A stretch of 64,000 nt of DNA, taken from positions 434,001 through 498,000 of the forward strand of contig JARGPN010000010.1 in NCBI GenBank assembly GCA_029213045.1, in the 5' to 3' direction. Made by a program: the position numbers and the translations under genes. Positions 17,357-27,991 of the stretch are shown here, piece by piece; position 1 is the first letter of the stretch, and every line of letters begins with the position of its first letter. This stretch comes from Alcanivoracaceae bacterium (GTDB lineage Bacteria; Pseudomonadota; Gammaproteobacteria; Pseudomonadales; Alcanivoracaceae). The notes beneath the pieces were generated by a model. The model had not been told where the DNA came from. It was given only the letters and a program-made list of their open reading frames with translations, and did not search any database.

Positions 17357-17636
17357 CAGAAACTCCAACAGTACGCCATGTAGATTCGGGGTTGCGCCTT
17401 AAAGCTTCCTTAAGAGACACAAGAATTTTGAAAAAATGCCATTTATATCGCCCGAAGGTACTTTTCACGGGGCACGCGGCAACACACAGAGAATTCAAGC
17501 AGCCCATAAGGCCGCTGCATCGACCGACGGGAAGAAATATGCATATCAATGCGCTCCGCTTAAGACAACGTTAATCCATAAACCGGAAACTTCCCCAACA
17601 ATGTATAGTCCGAGGTAGCGGAAAATGAGGGCAGCT
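17357..17636. promoter_or_regulatory. Divergent promoter region of the redox operon and dsbD
   Basis: This gap of about 280 bases separates the leftward TlpA operon from rightward dsbD, so promoters for both should lie here. It may also hold sites for the operon's own response regulator. No clean direct repeat typical of OmpR-family binding was picked out by eye. The short frames within it do not look coding. Confidence 0.5.
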
Positions 17637-19514
17637 ATGAAGAAGAATGGGTTAAAACTAGGGTTGATTTGGCTGCTTGTCACGGTCAGTCAGCTGGCAA
17701 TGGCCAGCCTGCCAGGCATAAATACCATCGATGACGACATTCCGACGGCAGACCAAGCCTTTCAGGTCAGCGCACTAGAGCTTCCTGCGGAACAAGCGAT
17801 TCAAGTTTCGTTTTCGCTGGCCCCCGATGTCTACCTGTACCGTCATCGCTTTGGCTTCCGTCTGCTCGACACTAACGGCAACGTGCTCAACGACTTTGCT
17901 GACTTTGAGCCACCTCGCGGCGAGCCTAAGGTCGATGAAATTTTCGGTGAAGTTGAAGTTTTCCATGATCTGCTTGAATTCAGCATACCCATGCAGTCGG
18001 TGCCGCTCGTTGAAGCGGTGCTAGAAGTAAAGTATCAGGGCTGCCTTGAAGACGTGCTGTGCTATCCGCCACGCACGGCAAAACTGCCGATCAACTTTGT
18101 CCCAGCCACCAACAAAACCTCCTCGACGGACATCTCAGAAAATGTGAGTACTGCCACAGGAAGCGGTGCAGGCTTTCTCGACACCCTCTCTTCCGATGAC
18201 GCGAACGCCTTTAGTAATTGGATGAACGGACAAGGCCTAGGCATGACAGTACTGCTGTTTTTTTGCGGCGGCATGCTCCTCGCGTTTACACCCTGCGTTT
18301 TTCCAATGATCCCTATTTTATCCGGCATTATTGCCGGTTCTGGCACAGCCTCCGCCAGCCGCGGCTTTAGTTTGAGCTTCGCGTACGTCATGGGCGTCGC
18401 CATCCCGTACACGCTTGCGGGCATGCTCGTTGCGCTGTTTGGCGCGGGCCTTAATTTACAAGTGCTGCTGCAACAACCTGCGGCAATTATTTCCTCGGCG
18501 ATTGTGTTTGTGGTGTTATCGCTGGCGATGTTTGGCTTGTATGAATTGCAATTGCCTGAATTTCTTCGCAGCCGATTAAATTCCGTTAGTGAGCATCAGC
18601 ACGGCGGCTCACTAATTGGCGCAGCCTTAATGGGCGCTATTTCAGGGTTAGTCGTTTCGCCCTGCGTCACTCCAATCTTAGCGGGCGCCTTAATTTACGT
18701 TGCTGGCAGCGGCGATGTTGCTACCGGCGCTTTGTCACTCTTCTTCCTCGCCTTCGGCATGGGCGTACCGTTAATTATTATGGGCACCGGTGGCGGCCAT
18801 CTTTTGCCAAAAGCAGGCGCATGGATGGAAGGCATCAAACGCTTCTTCGGCATCACCATGCTCGCCATCGCTGTCTGGCTATTGGATCGCATTATTGCCG
18901 ATAGCTTAGCCATGGCATTGTTTGGTTTTCTGGCGGGCGGCTACGGCATTTACCTCGGCGCGTTTGAACCCGTTTCAGAAAGCACATCGCGTATTCGTCG
19001 CACTTTCGCCATGATGATTACCCTTTACGGGGCGCTATTAGTTGTCGGCGCAGCCGGGGGCGGCAGTGATCCACTACAGCCGCTCAATCATGGCGCGGCG
19101 CAACAGCCAACAACGTCTGCAAGTTCCGAGTCATCTGACGCGACGGCACAGCAGGCGGGCGCATGGAAGAGGCTTGTCGGTAGTGACGCGCTCGCCACGG
19201 CACTGCGTAACGCCAAGGCCAGCGGCAAACCCGTATTGGTGGATTTCTATGCAGATTGGTGTGCATCCTGCAAAGTATTGGAAAAAGAGACACTGACCAA
19301 ACCTGACGTACTAAGTGCTCTGTCCGAGCACGTGCTATTAAAGGTGGATATCACCGAGATCAACGACGATAGCCAGAAGATCATGGAGAAATACCAGATT
19401 CTAGGCCTGCCGTGCTTGGTGTTCTTTGACGCGAACGGCGTCGAAATAGCCGGCAAGCGCATTCTCGGCGAAATGGGGCCGGGCAACTTCCTTGCCCACA
19501 TGCCTAAAAATTAA
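17637..19514 (+). CDS. dsbD: Thiol:disulfide interchange protein DsbD
   Basis: DsbD carries electrons from cytoplasmic thioredoxin through the inner membrane to periplasmic reductants. All three modules are seen: an N-terminal domain with its Cys pair in YQGCLEDVLCYPP, an eight-helix membrane domain with Cys in FTPCVFPMIPIL and VVSPCVTPIL, and a C-terminal thioredoxin domain with DWCASCK. About 625 residues from the ATG at 17637, which follows GAGGG and gives a good signal peptide; an ATG at 17625 is also possible. It heads the dsbD-aroQ-acc block known from Pseudomonas. It may feed the divergent TlpA-like protein. Confidence 0.95.
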   Translation: MKKNGLKLGLIWLLVTVSQLAMASLPGINTIDDDIPTADQAFQVSALELPAEQAIQVSFSLAPDVYLYRHRFGFRLLDTNGNVLNDFADFEPPRGEPKVDEIFGEVEVFHDLLEFSIPMQSVPLVEAVLEVKYQGCLEDVLCYPPRTAKLPINFVPATNKTSSTDISENVSTATGSGAGFLDTLSSDDANAFSNWMNGQGLGMTVLLFFCGGMLLAFTPCVFPMIPILSGIIAGSGTASASRGFSLSFAYVMGVAIPYTLAGMLVALFGAGLNLQVLLQQPAAIISSAIVFVVLSLAMFGLYELQLPEFLRSRLNSVSEHQHGGSLIGAALMGAISGLVVSPCVTPILAGALIYVAGSGDVATGALSLFFLAFGMGVPLIIMGTGGGHLLPKAGAWMEGIKRFFGITMLAIAVWLLDRIIADSLAMALFGFLAGGYGIYLGAFEPVSESTSRIRRTFAMMITLYGALLVVGAAGGGSDPLQPLNHGAAQQPTTSASSESSDATAQQAGAWKRLVGSDALATALRNAKASGKPVLVDFYADWCASCKVLEKETLTKPDVLSALSEHVLLKVDITEINDDSQKIMEKYQILGLPCLVFFDANGVEIAGKRILGEMGPGNFLAHMPKN

Positions 19515-19540
19515 CCTTTTCCCCTCTCAACACTCAGTTT

Positions 19541-19570
19541 GTCTCACTCCGCACGCCTGCGGAGTGAGAC
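19541..19570 (+). terminator. Perfect hairpin after dsbD
   Basis: GTCTCACTCCGCA and TGCGGAGTGAGAC form a perfect 13-base stem with a 4-base loop, 27 bases after the dsbD stop. No T run follows, so it may be a weak terminator or an RNA 3'-end stabiliser. Confidence 0.6.
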
Positions 19571-19755
19571 CCAGATATCAATTTAGTAGCTAACTCCCAC
19601 GAAACCGCTGCTATTTGTAACCAATACTATTCGCCACTTTATTCCCCGCACAAACTCCCCTAGACTTGCCCCAATTCGGTAACACTTTGACGATATGCTG
19701 CTGTTAACAGCTATTTCGCTGCATATCAGGGATTTTACGCAGGGAGACGCCAGTC

Positions 19756-20199
19756 GTGGCCTCAATTCTTGTTCTTCACGGCCCCAACCTTAATTTGCTG
19801 GGCACCCGTGAGCCCGAAACCTATGGCGCCATCACGCTCGACGAGATCAATCACGGTCTGCAAGAGCAAGCGCAGGCAGCAGGGCATCACTTGCTGGCAA
19901 TGCAGTCCAATGCGGAATACGAATTAGTTGAACGCGTTCAACAAGCCCGCAGCGAAGGCATCGATTTTATTTTGATTAATCCAGCTGCGTTTACGCACAC
20001 CAGTGTGGCACTGCGTGATGCGTTACTCGCTGTCGATATTCCTTTTATTGAAGTACACCTTTCTAACGTGCATAGCCGCGAAACGTTTCGTCACCTGTCT
20101 TATTTTTCTGATGTCGCCGCGGGCGTCATCGTTGGATTAGGCGCGGACGGTTATCGGCTTGCACTCGACGCTGCATTGAAAAAACTGACTGGGAAATAA
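19756..20199 (+). CDS. aroQ: 3-dehydroquinate dehydratase, type II
   Basis: AroQ converts 3-dehydroquinate to 3-dehydroshikimate in the shikimate route. The 147-residue length is standard. It has [17 protein letters not shown] with the catalytic Tyr, [17 protein letters not shown], and [11 protein letters not shown] with the active-site His. The start is GTG after AGGGAGA. It sits just upstream of accB-accC, the usual order in gammaproteobacteria. Confidence 0.97.
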   Translation: MASILVLHGPNLNLLGTREPETYGAITLDEINHGLQEQAQAAGHHLLAMQSNAEYELVERVQQARSEGIDFILINPAAFTHTSVALRDALLAVDIPFIEVHLSNVHSRETFRHLSYFSDVAAGVIVGLGADGYRLALDAALKKLTGK

Positions 20200-20208
20200 T
20201 TAAACGTC

Positions 20209-20673
20209 ATGGATATTCGTAAAGTTAAAAAATTAATCGAGTTGCTGGAAGAATCCAACATCGATGAACTGGAAATTTGTGAAGGCGAAGAATCGGTGCG
20301 CATTAGCCGTCACCGCAATGCACCGCCAGCACCACAAATGTATCAAGTGCCTGCCGCTGCGCCAGCGACTTACGCGCACGCCCCTGCACCGGCTCCCGCT
20401 GCTGCACCGGCGGAGACAGCCTCCGCACCAGAACCTTCCGGGCATTTAGTACGCTCGCCGATGGTTGGTACTTTTTATCGCGCCGCTGCGCCAGGCTCCA
20501 ACTCGTTTGTAGAAGTCGGACAAAAAGTACAAGCGGGCGAAGTGTTGTGCATCGTTGAAGCAATGAAAATGATGAACCAGATCGAGGCCGACAAGTCCGG
20601 TGTGGTAGAAGCTATCCTCGTTGAAAACGGCGAGCCGGTAGAATTCGACCAACCCTTGATTCGAATCGTCTGA
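20209..20673 (+). CDS. accB: Biotin carboxyl carrier protein of acetyl-CoA carboxylase
   Basis: A 154-residue BCCP that carries CO2 on biotin for malonyl-CoA synthesis. Residues 1-35 form the N-terminal helix and strand unit, 37-77 an Ala/Pro-rich flexible linker, and 78-154 the biotinyl domain with EAMKMMN, where Lys120 is the biotin site. It starts 9 bases after aroQ and ends 7 bases before accC. Confidence 0.97.
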   Translation: MDIRKVKKLIELLEESNIDELEICEGEESVRISRHRNAPPAPQMYQVPAAAPATYAHAPAPAPAAAPAETASAPEPSGHLVRSPMVGTFYRAAAPGSNSFVEVGQKVQAGEVLCIVEAMKMMNQIEADKSGVVEAILVENGEPVEFDQPLIRIV

Positions 20674-20680
20674 GGGCGCC

Positions 20681-22036
20681 ATGCTGGAAAAAGTTTTAAT
20701 CGCCAATCGCGGTGAAATTGCGCTACGTATTTTACGCGCATGCCGTGAAATGGGCATTCGCACCGTTGCCGTTTATTCAAAAGCAGATCGGGATTTAATG
20801 CACGTACGCCTAGCAGATGAAGCTGTCTGCATTGGTCCTGCATCACCGACTGAATCCTATTTGAATATTCCCTCTTTAATTAGTGCCGCCGAAGTCACCG
20901 ACGCCAATGCGATCCATCCTGGTTACGGATTCTTGGCAGAGAACGCCGACTTTGCAGAAAGCGTTGAGCGCTCTGGCTTCAAATTTGTCGGGCCTCGACC
21001 CGACACGATTCGCTTAATGGGAAATAAAGTTTCCGCCATTGAAGCGATGAAAAAGGCAGGCGTGCCAACCGTGCCAGGCTCCAACGGTCCCGTTGGCGAC
21101 AACGCCGACGACACCTTGCGCACCGCTCGCGAAATTGGCTACCCGATCATCATCAAAGCAGCCGCTGGTGGCGGTGGACGCGGCATGCGCGTTGTCGAGA
21201 GCGAACACCAACTGCTTAACGCGATTACTGTTACCCGCTCTGAATCAAAAAATGCCTTTGGTGATGACACTGTGTACATGGAGAAATTTCTCCAGCACCC
21301 GCGTCACGTAGAAATTCAAGTATTGGCAGATGGCCAAGGCAATGCGATTCATTTAGGTGATCGCGATTGCTCGCTGCAGCGTCGCCACCAGAAAGTGGTG
21401 GAAGAAGCACCAGCGCCAGGCATTCCCGATGATATCCGCAAACAAGTCGCCGAGAGTTGCGTCAATGCGTGTATCGAAATTGGTTACCGTGGCGCCGGCA
21501 CGTTCGAATTCTTATACGAAAACGGCCAATTCTTTTTTATTGAGATGAACACGCGCGTACAGGTAGAACACCCGGTGACGGAAATGATTTCCGGCGTCGA
21601 TATCGTGAAAGAACAGCTGCGTATTGCTGGTGGAGAAAAGCTGTCCATCACGCAAGACCAAGTGCGCCTAGAAGGCCACGCCATGGAAGTCCGGGTAAAC
21701 GCCGAAGACCCTGTTAGCTTCGCGCCGTGCCCAGGAAAAATAACCTATTTCCATGCGCCGGGCGGCAACGGCATTCGCGTTGATTCACATATCTACAGTG
21801 GCTATACGGTTCCGCCTTATTATGACTCACTGATTGGAAAAATTATTACGTGGGGCCCAACGCGTGAGGTCGCCTTTGCGCGCATGCGTAACGCCTTAGA
21901 GGAAGTGGTTGTTGAAGGTATTAAAACAAACATCCCTCTGCACCGTGATCGTATTTTCCGTGACAAAGCCTTTGCAAAAGGCTGTGTAGACATTCATCAC
22001 CTCGAACAGAAACTACGCGGCATCAACAGTAAATAG
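20681..22036 (+). CDS. accC: Biotin carboxylase of acetyl-CoA carboxylase
   Basis: A 451-residue ATP-grasp enzyme that carboxylates the biotin on AccB. Typical motifs are [15 protein letters not shown] at the start, the ATP lid [13 protein letters not shown] near residue 160, [13 protein letters not shown], and the active-site [16 protein letters not shown]. Length and order are standard. Confidence 0.98.
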   Translation: MLEKVLIANRGEIALRILRACREMGIRTVAVYSKADRDLMHVRLADEAVCIGPASPTESYLNIPSLISAAEVTDANAIHPGYGFLAENADFAESVERSGFKFVGPRPDTIRLMGNKVSAIEAMKKAGVPTVPGSNGPVGDNADDTLRTAREIGYPIIIKAAAGGGGRGMRVVESEHQLLNAITVTRSESKNAFGDDTVYMEKFLQHPRHVEIQVLADGQGNAIHLGDRDCSLQRRHQKVVEEAPAPGIPDDIRKQVAESCVNACIEIGYRGAGTFEFLYENGQFFFIEMNTRVQVEHPVTEMISGVDIVKEQLRIAGGEKLSITQDQVRLEGHAMEVRVNAEDPVSFAPCPGKITYFHAPGGNGIRVDSHIYSGYTVPPYYDSLIGKIITWGPTREVAFARMRNALEEVVVEGIKTNIPLHRDRIFRDKAFAKGCVDIHHLEQKLRGINSK

Positions 22037-22049
22037 CCGGGCATAACAC

Positions 22050-22078
22050 GGCGCACGCATTTGCAAGAATGCGGCGCC
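22050..22078 (+). terminator. Hairpin after accC
   Basis: GGCGC-A-CGCATT pairs with AATGCGGCGCC with one bulged base and a 6-base loop, 13 bases after the accC stop. No T run follows. It lies in the 183-base gap before prmA, which otherwise shows no gene. Confidence 0.45.
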
Positions 22079-22219
22079 TGTCGGGAACAAAGGAGTGTTA
22101 GCCCGCTAGCGACGGAGTCAGCTCGCTACGCCGTGCCGTACACCGATATCCCAGATGCTGAGAGTTTGTCGCTCGCTATTACTGTCACCCGTTCATTTAA
22201 TTTAGTTTTGCGGAGCCCC

Positions 22220-23101
22220 ATGGCCTGGTTGCAACTCCACCTTTCAGCAGATGACACTCAAGCAGACTCACTGCAAACGCTCCTCGAAACACTGGGCGCA
22301 GTGGCCGTCACCATGACCGACGCCGCTGACCAACCCCTGTTCGAGCCGCCATTGGGAGAAACACCTCTTTGGAAAAGCACCATTGTTTCCGCGCTTTTCC
22401 AACAAGACACTAATTCAGATCTGTTAGTGCAAGCATTGCGCTCAGCCATTGGCGATCCGTTACCGACTTACCATTTTGAAATTCTTGAAGATCAGCCTTG
22501 GGAGCGCGCATGGATGGACACGTTCCACCCCATGCAGTTTGGGGAACGCTTATGGATTGTCCCGAGCTGGACGGCCGCACCGCAACCTGATGCCGTCAAC
22601 TTGCGCCTTGATCCCGGTTTGGCGTTCGGCACCGGCACCCACGAAACAACCGCTCAGTGTTTAGAGTGGCTGGATGGCGCCAATTTAAAGGACAAAGACG
22701 TGATCGACTTCGGCTGCGGCTCTGGCGTTCTCGCCATCGCCGCCCTGCTGCTGGGCGCTAAACACGCCTGGGCCTGCGATATCGACCCACAAGCGCTTTT
22801 GGCAACGCAGGAAAATGCGCAACAAAATGGCGTAGCAGATCGTCTGCATTGCGTGCTCGCGAGAGATCTGCCCAACGACTTAACCTTTGATGTTGTGCTT
22901 GCCAATATTTTGGCGGGGCCACTCGTAGAACTCCAGCCTCAGCTCAGCGGCCTGTGTAAGCCCGGCGGCGAAATCGTACTGTCAGGCATACTCGCCGAGC
23001 AGGGAGAGCAGATTCGTGCCGCCTATGAACAGGATTTTAAGCTCGACCCAATTGGCCAAAAAAATGACTGGCTACGGGTCTCTGGGCGCAAAAGCGCTTG
23101 A
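22220..23101 (+). CDS. prmA: Ribosomal protein L11 methyltransferase
   Basis: PrmA trimethylates ribosomal protein L11. The protein starts MAWLQLHLSADD at the ATG at 22220, with GCGGAG upstream, giving 293 residues as usual; a longer in-frame extension upstream is not family-like. Visible are DPGLAFGTGTHETT, the SAM motif VIDFGCGSGVLAIAAL, and the NPPY-class equivalent VLANILAGPL. It follows accC as in many gammaproteobacteria. Confidence 0.96.
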   Translation: MAWLQLHLSADDTQADSLQTLLETLGAVAVTMTDAADQPLFEPPLGETPLWKSTIVSALFQQDTNSDLLVQALRSAIGDPLPTYHFEILEDQPWERAWMDTFHPMQFGERLWIVPSWTAAPQPDAVNLRLDPGLAFGTGTHETTAQCLEWLDGANLKDKDVIDFGCGSGVLAIAALLLGAKHAWACDIDPQALLATQENAQQNGVADRLHCVLARDLPNDLTFDVVLANILAGPLVELQPQLSGLCKPGGEIVLSGILAEQGEQIRAAYEQDFKLDPIGQKNDWLRVSGRKSA

Positions 23102-23227
23102 TGCGAGAACCACTCCCTTGCACAGTGGCGCGAGCTCTGTTTTAGTCACGAGGGTATCGACGCTGGGGCAGCTAGGCGCCAAACGCCATAGCTCAAGCCC
23201 GTTTTCAGTAATGAGATGTTTTCCGTG

Positions 23228-23264
23228 CACCGTTCAATAGAAACATCGTTACTATTGAACGGTG
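23228..23264. repeat. Perfect 13-bp inverted repeat
   Basis: CACCGTTCAATAG (23228-23240) and CTATTGAACGGTG (23252-23264) are perfect inverted repeats around an 11-base loop in the 275-base gap between prmA and the DUF3426 gene. No T run follows. It could be an operator or an RNA structure. The rest of the gap holds nothing recognisable. Confidence 0.7.
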
Positions 23265-23376
23265 TAAGAACGAAACGCGTAAAAATAAAAGACTTGCAGC
23301 TGGAAATAGCGCCATCAAGGCTACATCAGATGACGATATTTTGAGATGCTAAAGGGCCCTAGGAGCCTCTGACGCT

Positions 23377-24732
23377 ATGGCAACACAGTACAAAACAAAA
23401 TGTCCCCATTGTCAGGCCCAGTTCCGCATTAGTGAACAACATCTAATGCAGGCCAAAGGGCAGGTACGTTGCGGCTCCTGCCTTAAAGTCTTTTTAGCAA
23501 CCGAACACCTAGTGAATGAAGCGCCAGCAGCCAAAGCGGCCGCGCCTAAGCCGCCTGCGCCCAAGCCACCTGCGGCTAAAGCGCCGGCACCCAAAGCGCC
23601 CACCCCCGAAACCTGGACGCTCCCCCCAGAGGAAACAAAGTCTGAGTCCGCATCACGCTGGACCCTCGACGAGGCGAGCGAGAGCAGCGGCGACGATGCT
23701 GGACTCATCGACGACTTCTCTGAAGATGAAATTCCCGAAGCACGCCCAGCGTCTAACGATACAAAAGTATCTTTGGGTGGCTTAGAGCTGAGCGACTCGT
23801 TTATCTCCCTCGACGGCGATGATGATGAGCGCCTGCGAGACGAAGATTTCTCCGACATGGCGGGAGCCGGTCGCGGCAGCCAAAGCCACGACTCTGATGA
23901 GTCTTGGGCTGAAAAATTGCTTGAGGAATTAGACGAAGACGCAAAGCCCGACACAGGCCCGATCTCTGCAGACACGATGAGCCTGCATGAAACAGACGCC
24001 GAATCGAGCAAGCGCGAAGCAAAGCAAAAGAAAAAAGAACGCACTAAAGATCTTGCTCAGAAAGCATCGAAAGACGACGACAGCGATTGGGCGCGCGACA
24101 ACGACAGTGACTTTTTCTCTGATTCGGGATTCGGACTGCTCGACGAAGACGACAACGACGAAGTGGCCGCCATTGAACTGCCCCGTGCTGAAAAGAAATC
24201 GGTCACACCCAATATTAAAGTCGATGCCCTGCTGGCCAATACCACCGAAATTTTACGTTGGGGCGCACTATCAGTCCTCATGATGCTGGTGTTCGGCCTG
24301 CAATACATGGCTTTCAACTTTAATGAACTCGCACGTACCCCTGAATGGCGAGGCTTTTACAGCACCGTGTGCGGCGCGTTCGGCTGCCAATTGCCAAATC
24401 CCTCTGACGTGTCGAAGCTGCGCGGTGCCAATTTAGTGGTTCGCAAGCACCCGACCTTTTCCAACGCGCTTGTCGTGGATGTGTTGCTGTTCAACAAAGC
24501 AGATTACGAGCAACCCTTCCCTGAAATTGAGCTAGGATTCACTTCCGTCCAAGGGGCGGCCGTGGCCAGCCGACGCTTCTCGCCAAAAGAGTACCTCCAC
24601 GGCGATTTAGCGGGCGCTTCACGGATGCCCATTGAAACACCGGTGCATATCTCTCTGGAAATTCTCGACCCAGGTGAAAATGCCAAAAACTACACCCTTC
24701 GCTTTTTCCCCACGCCGGTACCTAGCGCCTAA
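23377..24732 (+). CDS. Zinc-ribbon and DUF3426 domain membrane protein
   Basis: A 451-residue protein in three parts. Residues 7-45 are an MJ0042-type zinc ribbon (CPHC and CGSC). Residues 48-275 are a long low-complexity linker, first Lys/Pro/Ala repeats then strongly acidic. A transmembrane helix near 288-310 is followed by a C-terminal DUF3426 domain. This architecture is conserved between prmA and dusB in Pseudomonas relatives. The linker looks disordered. Function unknown; the cytoplasmic zinc ribbon and periplasmic domain suggest a bridging or regulatory part. Confidence 0.88.
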   Translation: MATQYKTKCPHCQAQFRISEQHLMQAKGQVRCGSCLKVFLATEHLVNEAPAAKAAAPKPPAPKPPAAKAPAPKAPTPETWTLPPEETKSESASRWTLDEASESSGDDAGLIDDFSEDEIPEARPASNDTKVSLGGLELSDSFISLDGDDDERLRDEDFSDMAGAGRGSQSHDSDESWAEKLLEELDEDAKPDTGPISADTMSLHETDAESSKREAKQKKKERTKDLAQKASKDDDSDWARDNDSDFFSDSGFGLLDEDDNDEVAAIELPRAEKKSVTPNIKVDALLANTTEILRWGALSVLMMLVFGLQYMAFNFNELARTPEWRGFYSTVCGAFGCQLPNPSDVSKLRGANLVVRKHPTFSNALVVDVLLFNKADYEQPFPEIELGFTSVQGAAVASRRFSPKEYLHGDLAGASRMPIETPVHISLEILDPGENAKNYTLRFFPTPVPSA

Positions 24733-24790
24733 CGTAGGCGCCTACGTTAGGCGCTTCCAGAGCCCGTCCCAGCCGGTTATTACCGGCTGG
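24724..24790. terminator. 32-bp perfect palindrome plus second hairpin after the DUF3426 gene
   Basis: AGCGCCTAACGTAGGC (24724-24739) is followed at once by its exact reverse complement (24740-24755), spanning the stop codon of the DUF3426 gene. A second stem, CCAGCCGGT-TATT-ACCGGCTGG, lies at 24769-24790. Neither has a T run. Together they probably act as a terminator or 3'-end barrier before dusB. Confidence 0.65.
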
Positions 24791-24861
24791 CCTGAATAGC
24801 CCTTTCCCCTGCCGACCGGCTTGCCTATCATGTGCGCCCCTCAAGCGCTGTGACCGTTTTT

Positions 24862-25917
24862 ATGCATATCGGCCAATATGAGCTCGCCAACCGCGTCGCA
24901 CTTGCCCCAATGGCTGGTGTCACCGACTTGCCCTTTCGACAGCTATGTCGTCAGCAAGGCGCGGGGCTGATCGTGTCCGAAATGCTGACCAGCGATCAAA
25001 GCTTATGGCGCTCTAAAAAAAGCATGCTGCGTTTACCCCATGCTGATGAGCCAGGCCCAGTGTCGATTCAAATTGCCGGCGGCGATGCGCAACAACTTGC
25101 AAACGCCGCGCGCATCAACGTCGATCTAGGCGCACAAATCATCGACATCAACATGGGCTGCCCCGCAAAGAAAGTGTGCAAGCGCGCTGCTGGCTCCGCA
25201 TTGTTGCGCGACGAAAAATTAGTCGGCGAAATTCTTGACGCCGTGGTCAACGCCGTTTCTGTTCCGGTCACATTAAAATTTCGTACGGGCTGGGACCCGG
25301 AAAATAAAAATGCACTGCGCATTGCGACAATGGCAGAGCAAGCCGGCATTCAGGCACTTGCCTTGCATGGACGTACTCGTGCGTGCCGTTTTAACGGTGA
25401 AGCCGAATACGCGACCATTGCCGAAGTGGTAAAAACCGTTGCAATTCCGGTATTTGCAAACGGCGATATAGATACTCCGGAAAAAGCGCGCAAAGTACTG
25501 GAATCTACTGGGGCCGGTGGTATTATGATCGGCCGCGCTGCTCAGGGTAATCCGTGGATCTTTCGCGACACGGTAAGTTACCTCGAAACCGGGCAGCTAC
25601 CACCGGCGCCACTAGTCGGGGAAGTGTTTGAATTAGTGCTTGGTCACTTACTTTCATTACACGAATTTTATGGCGCAGAGACAGGTGTCCGAATCGCTCG
25701 AAAACATCTGGGCTGGTACACCAACAACTTGTTAGGTGGCGAAGAATTTCGCCAGCAGTTCAACAGGTTGGACGACGCTGCACAACAGCAGCAAGCCGTC
25801 GAAACGTTTTTCAAAAAACTTGAACAAGTTACTGACCGCATCCGTTTTGGTCGGTACGGTAACGTATCCGCCGCGCAAGGAACTCGCGACGGACTGAAAG
25901 GAGCTTTAGCCGCATGA
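24862..25917 (+). CDS. dusB: tRNA-dihydrouridine synthase B
   Basis: DusB reduces uridine in the tRNA D-loop using FMN. The 351-residue protein starts MHIGQYEL at 24862 as in E. coli DusB; an upstream GTG frame is disregarded. Motifs include [36 protein letters not shown] with the catalytic Cys, [11 protein letters not shown] and [13 protein letters not shown]. The stop overlaps the fis start by 4 bases, the classic dusB-fis operon. Confidence 0.96.
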   Translation: MHIGQYELANRVALAPMAGVTDLPFRQLCRQQGAGLIVSEMLTSDQSLWRSKKSMLRLPHADEPGPVSIQIAGGDAQQLANAARINVDLGAQIIDINMGCPAKKVCKRAAGSALLRDEKLVGEILDAVVNAVSVPVTLKFRTGWDPENKNALRIATMAEQAGIQALALHGRTRACRFNGEAEYATIAEVVKTVAIPVFANGDIDTPEKARKVLESTGAGGIMIGRAAQGNPWIFRDTVSYLETGQLPPAPLVGEVFELVLGHLLSLHEFYGAETGVRIARKHLGWYTNNLLGGEEFRQQFNRLDDAAQQQQAVETFFKKLEQVTDRIRFGRYGNVSAAQGTRDGLKGALAA

Positions 25918-26225
25918 ACTCTGCTGCACGCACACTAGATAACCTGAGCACCACCGAAGATCGCAAACCGGAACTGACACTGGCGCAAGCCGATACGCGC
26001 GACACGCTGCGTAACTGTGTTCGTCGTTCACTCGCGGATTACTTCCGCAATCTTGATGGTGAGCCGGTCGCTGAATTATATGAAATGGTTTTGGCGGAAA
26101 TGGAAATTCCGTTGTTAGAAAAAGTGCTCGAGTATACTCGTGGCAACCAGACAAAAGCCGCTGAAATGCTCGGCTTGAATCGCGGTACGCTGCGCAAGAA
26201 ACTAAAACAGTACGGCTTGCTATAA
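25914..26225 (+). CDS. fis: DNA-binding protein Fis
   Basis: Fis is a nucleoid protein and global regulator. At 103 residues it has a variable N-terminus and the highly conserved C-terminal helix-turn-helix ([28 protein letters not shown]). Its ATG overlaps the dusB stop. A terminator follows directly. Confidence 0.97.
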   Translation: MNSAARTLDNLSTTEDRKPELTLAQADTRDTLRNCVRRSLADYFRNLDGEPVAELYEMVLAEMEIPLLEKVLEYTRGNQTKAAEMLGLNRGTLRKKLKQYGLL

Positions 26226-26244
26226 CGCGGCAGGCCCGCACACC

Positions 26245-26274
26245 AAGGGGCAGTCATTACTGCCCCTTTTTTAT
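26245..26274 (+). terminator. Rho-independent terminator after fis
   Basis: AAGGGGCAGT pairs perfectly with ACTGCCCCTT around a CATT loop, and is followed by a run of T. Confidence 0.93.
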
Positions 26275-26337
26275 TTTCTGACATTCAGCACGAAAAACCG
26301 CACCAACACTATCCGTACCACACAATAGGACACCGCA

Positions 26338-27906
26338 ATGAGCAAGGCTGTGCAACGTGCGCTAATCAGCGTCTCCGATAAAACTGGATTGGTCGAATTT
26401 GCCCAGGCGCTAGCCGCCCGAAATATCGAAATCCTCTCTACCGGGGGCACCTACAAAGCGCTCCAGCAAGCCGGCCTCGCAGTGCGCGAAGTGTCTGAAT
26501 ACACAGGCTTTCCTGAGATGATGGACGGCCGCGTCAAAACACTGCACCCGAAGGTACATGGTGGTATTTTAGGCCGTCGCGGCCAAGACGATCAGATCAT
26601 GGCGGACAACGACATCAGCCGCATCGACATAGTCGTGGTCAACCTGTATCCGTTCCAACAAACCGTCGCCAACCCTGACTGCTCGCTCGAAGACGCCATC
26701 GAGAATATCGACATCGGTGGTCCAACCATGGTGCGCGCGGCCGCAAAAAACCACGCCCATGTCGGCATCGTCACGAACCCTAGCGACTACCCGCGCGTAA
26801 TCGAAGAGCTCGCCGCCAATGACGGCGCGCTGACCGAAAACTTCCGCTTTGACTTGGCCATTAAGGCGTTCGAGCACACCGCCGCCTACGATAGCGCCAT
26901 TGCCAATTACTTCGGTCGCTTAGTTGCGCCGGGCAACGATCCATTCCCGCGTACCTTTAACCTAAATTTTGTTAAAACACAGGACATGCGTTACGGCGAA
27001 AACCCGCATCAGCGCTCTGCGTTTTACACCGAACATGCCCCGCAAGACGCGTCGATTTCGACAGCTCGTCAACTGCAAGGCAAAGAACTTTCCTACAATA
27101 ATATTGCCGATACCGACGCCGCATTAGAGTGCGTTAAATCGTTTGTGAAACCGGCATGCGTCATCGTCAAACACGCCAACCCTTGCGGCGTAGCAGTCAG
27201 CCTCGACGGCATCGGCGCAGCCTATGATCTCGCCTTCCAAACTGATCCTGAATCAGCTTTCGGCGGGATCATCGCATTTAACCGCGAGCTCGACGCAGCA
27301 ACAGCGAAAGCCATTGTTGATCGTCAATTTGTTGAAGTGATTATCGCACCGAAAATTTCGAAGGAAGCGCTCGCTATCACTGCGGCCAAACAAAATGTCC
27401 GCGTTCTTGAATGCGGCGAATGGTCAGCAGATCGCATTGCCGATTTTGATTACAAACGAGTCAATGGCGGCATCCTCGTGCAAGACCGTGACCTCGGCAT
27501 GATCACCGAAGCAGATTTAAAAGTGGTGACTAAACGCGTCCCCACCGAAGCGGAAATGCACGACCTGATTTTCGCTTGGAAAGTAGCGAAGTTCGTGAAA
27601 TCGAATGCCATTGTTTATGCCAAGAACCGGCAAACAGTGGGTGTCGGCGCGGGCCAAATGAGCCGTGTTAATTCCGCGCGAATTGCTGCTATTAAAGCGG
27701 AGCACGCGAAGCTAGAAGTAAAAAATGCGGTGATGGCATCCGATGCCTTCTTCCCTTTCCGCGACGGCATGGACAATGCGGCCGCAGTGGGCATTAGCTG
27801 TGTCATTCAGCCAGGCGGCTCTATCCGCGATGACGAAGTGATTGCCGCCGCCGACGAGCACGGCATGGCCATGGTCTTTACCGGCATGCGTCACTTCCGT
27901 CACTGA
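26338..27906 (+). CDS. purH: Bifunctional AICAR formyltransferase/IMP cyclohydrolase
   Basis: PurH performs the last two steps of IMP synthesis. The 522-residue protein shows the N-terminal MGS-like cyclohydrolase domain ([38 protein letters not shown]) and the transformylase domain with [10 protein letters not shown] and the C-terminal [10 protein letters not shown]...[11 protein letters not shown]. It lies 85 bases upstream of purD, the usual pair. Confidence 0.98.
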   Translation: MSKAVQRALISVSDKTGLVEFAQALAARNIEILSTGGTYKALQQAGLAVREVSEYTGFPEMMDGRVKTLHPKVHGGILGRRGQDDQIMADNDISRIDIVVVNLYPFQQTVANPDCSLEDAIENIDIGGPTMVRAAAKNHAHVGIVTNPSDYPRVIEELAANDGALTENFRFDLAIKAFEHTAAYDSAIANYFGRLVAPGNDPFPRTFNLNFVKTQDMRYGENPHQRSAFYTEHAPQDASISTARQLQGKELSYNNIADTDAALECVKSFVKPACVIVKHANPCGVAVSLDGIGAAYDLAFQTDPESAFGGIIAFNRELDAATAKAIVDRQFVEVIIAPKISKEALAITAAKQNVRVLECGEWSADRIADFDYKRVNGGILVQDRDLGMITEADLKVVTKRVPTEAEMHDLIFAWKVAKFVKSNAIVYAKNRQTVGVGAGQMSRVNSARIAAIKAEHAKLEVKNAVMASDAFFPFRDGMDNAAAVGISCVIQPGGSIRDDEVIAAADEHGMAMVFTGMRHFRH

Positions 27907-27991
27907 TCAATGCTGCGGCGTGCCTAAACGGCGCGCCGCAGAGTTTTTTTGCGTTTCATCCATCATGGTTCGACTGAAAGGCTTGGCTGAC

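Noticed and set aside
17349-17549. 66-aa minus-strand ORF in the dsbD/TlpA divergent gap
   Set aside because: No ribosome site, no protein-like pattern, and it overlaps the TlpA gene start in another frame.
23412-24044. 210-aa Ser/Ala-rich minus-strand ORF
   Set aside because: It mirrors the low-complexity acidic linker of the DUF3426 protein.
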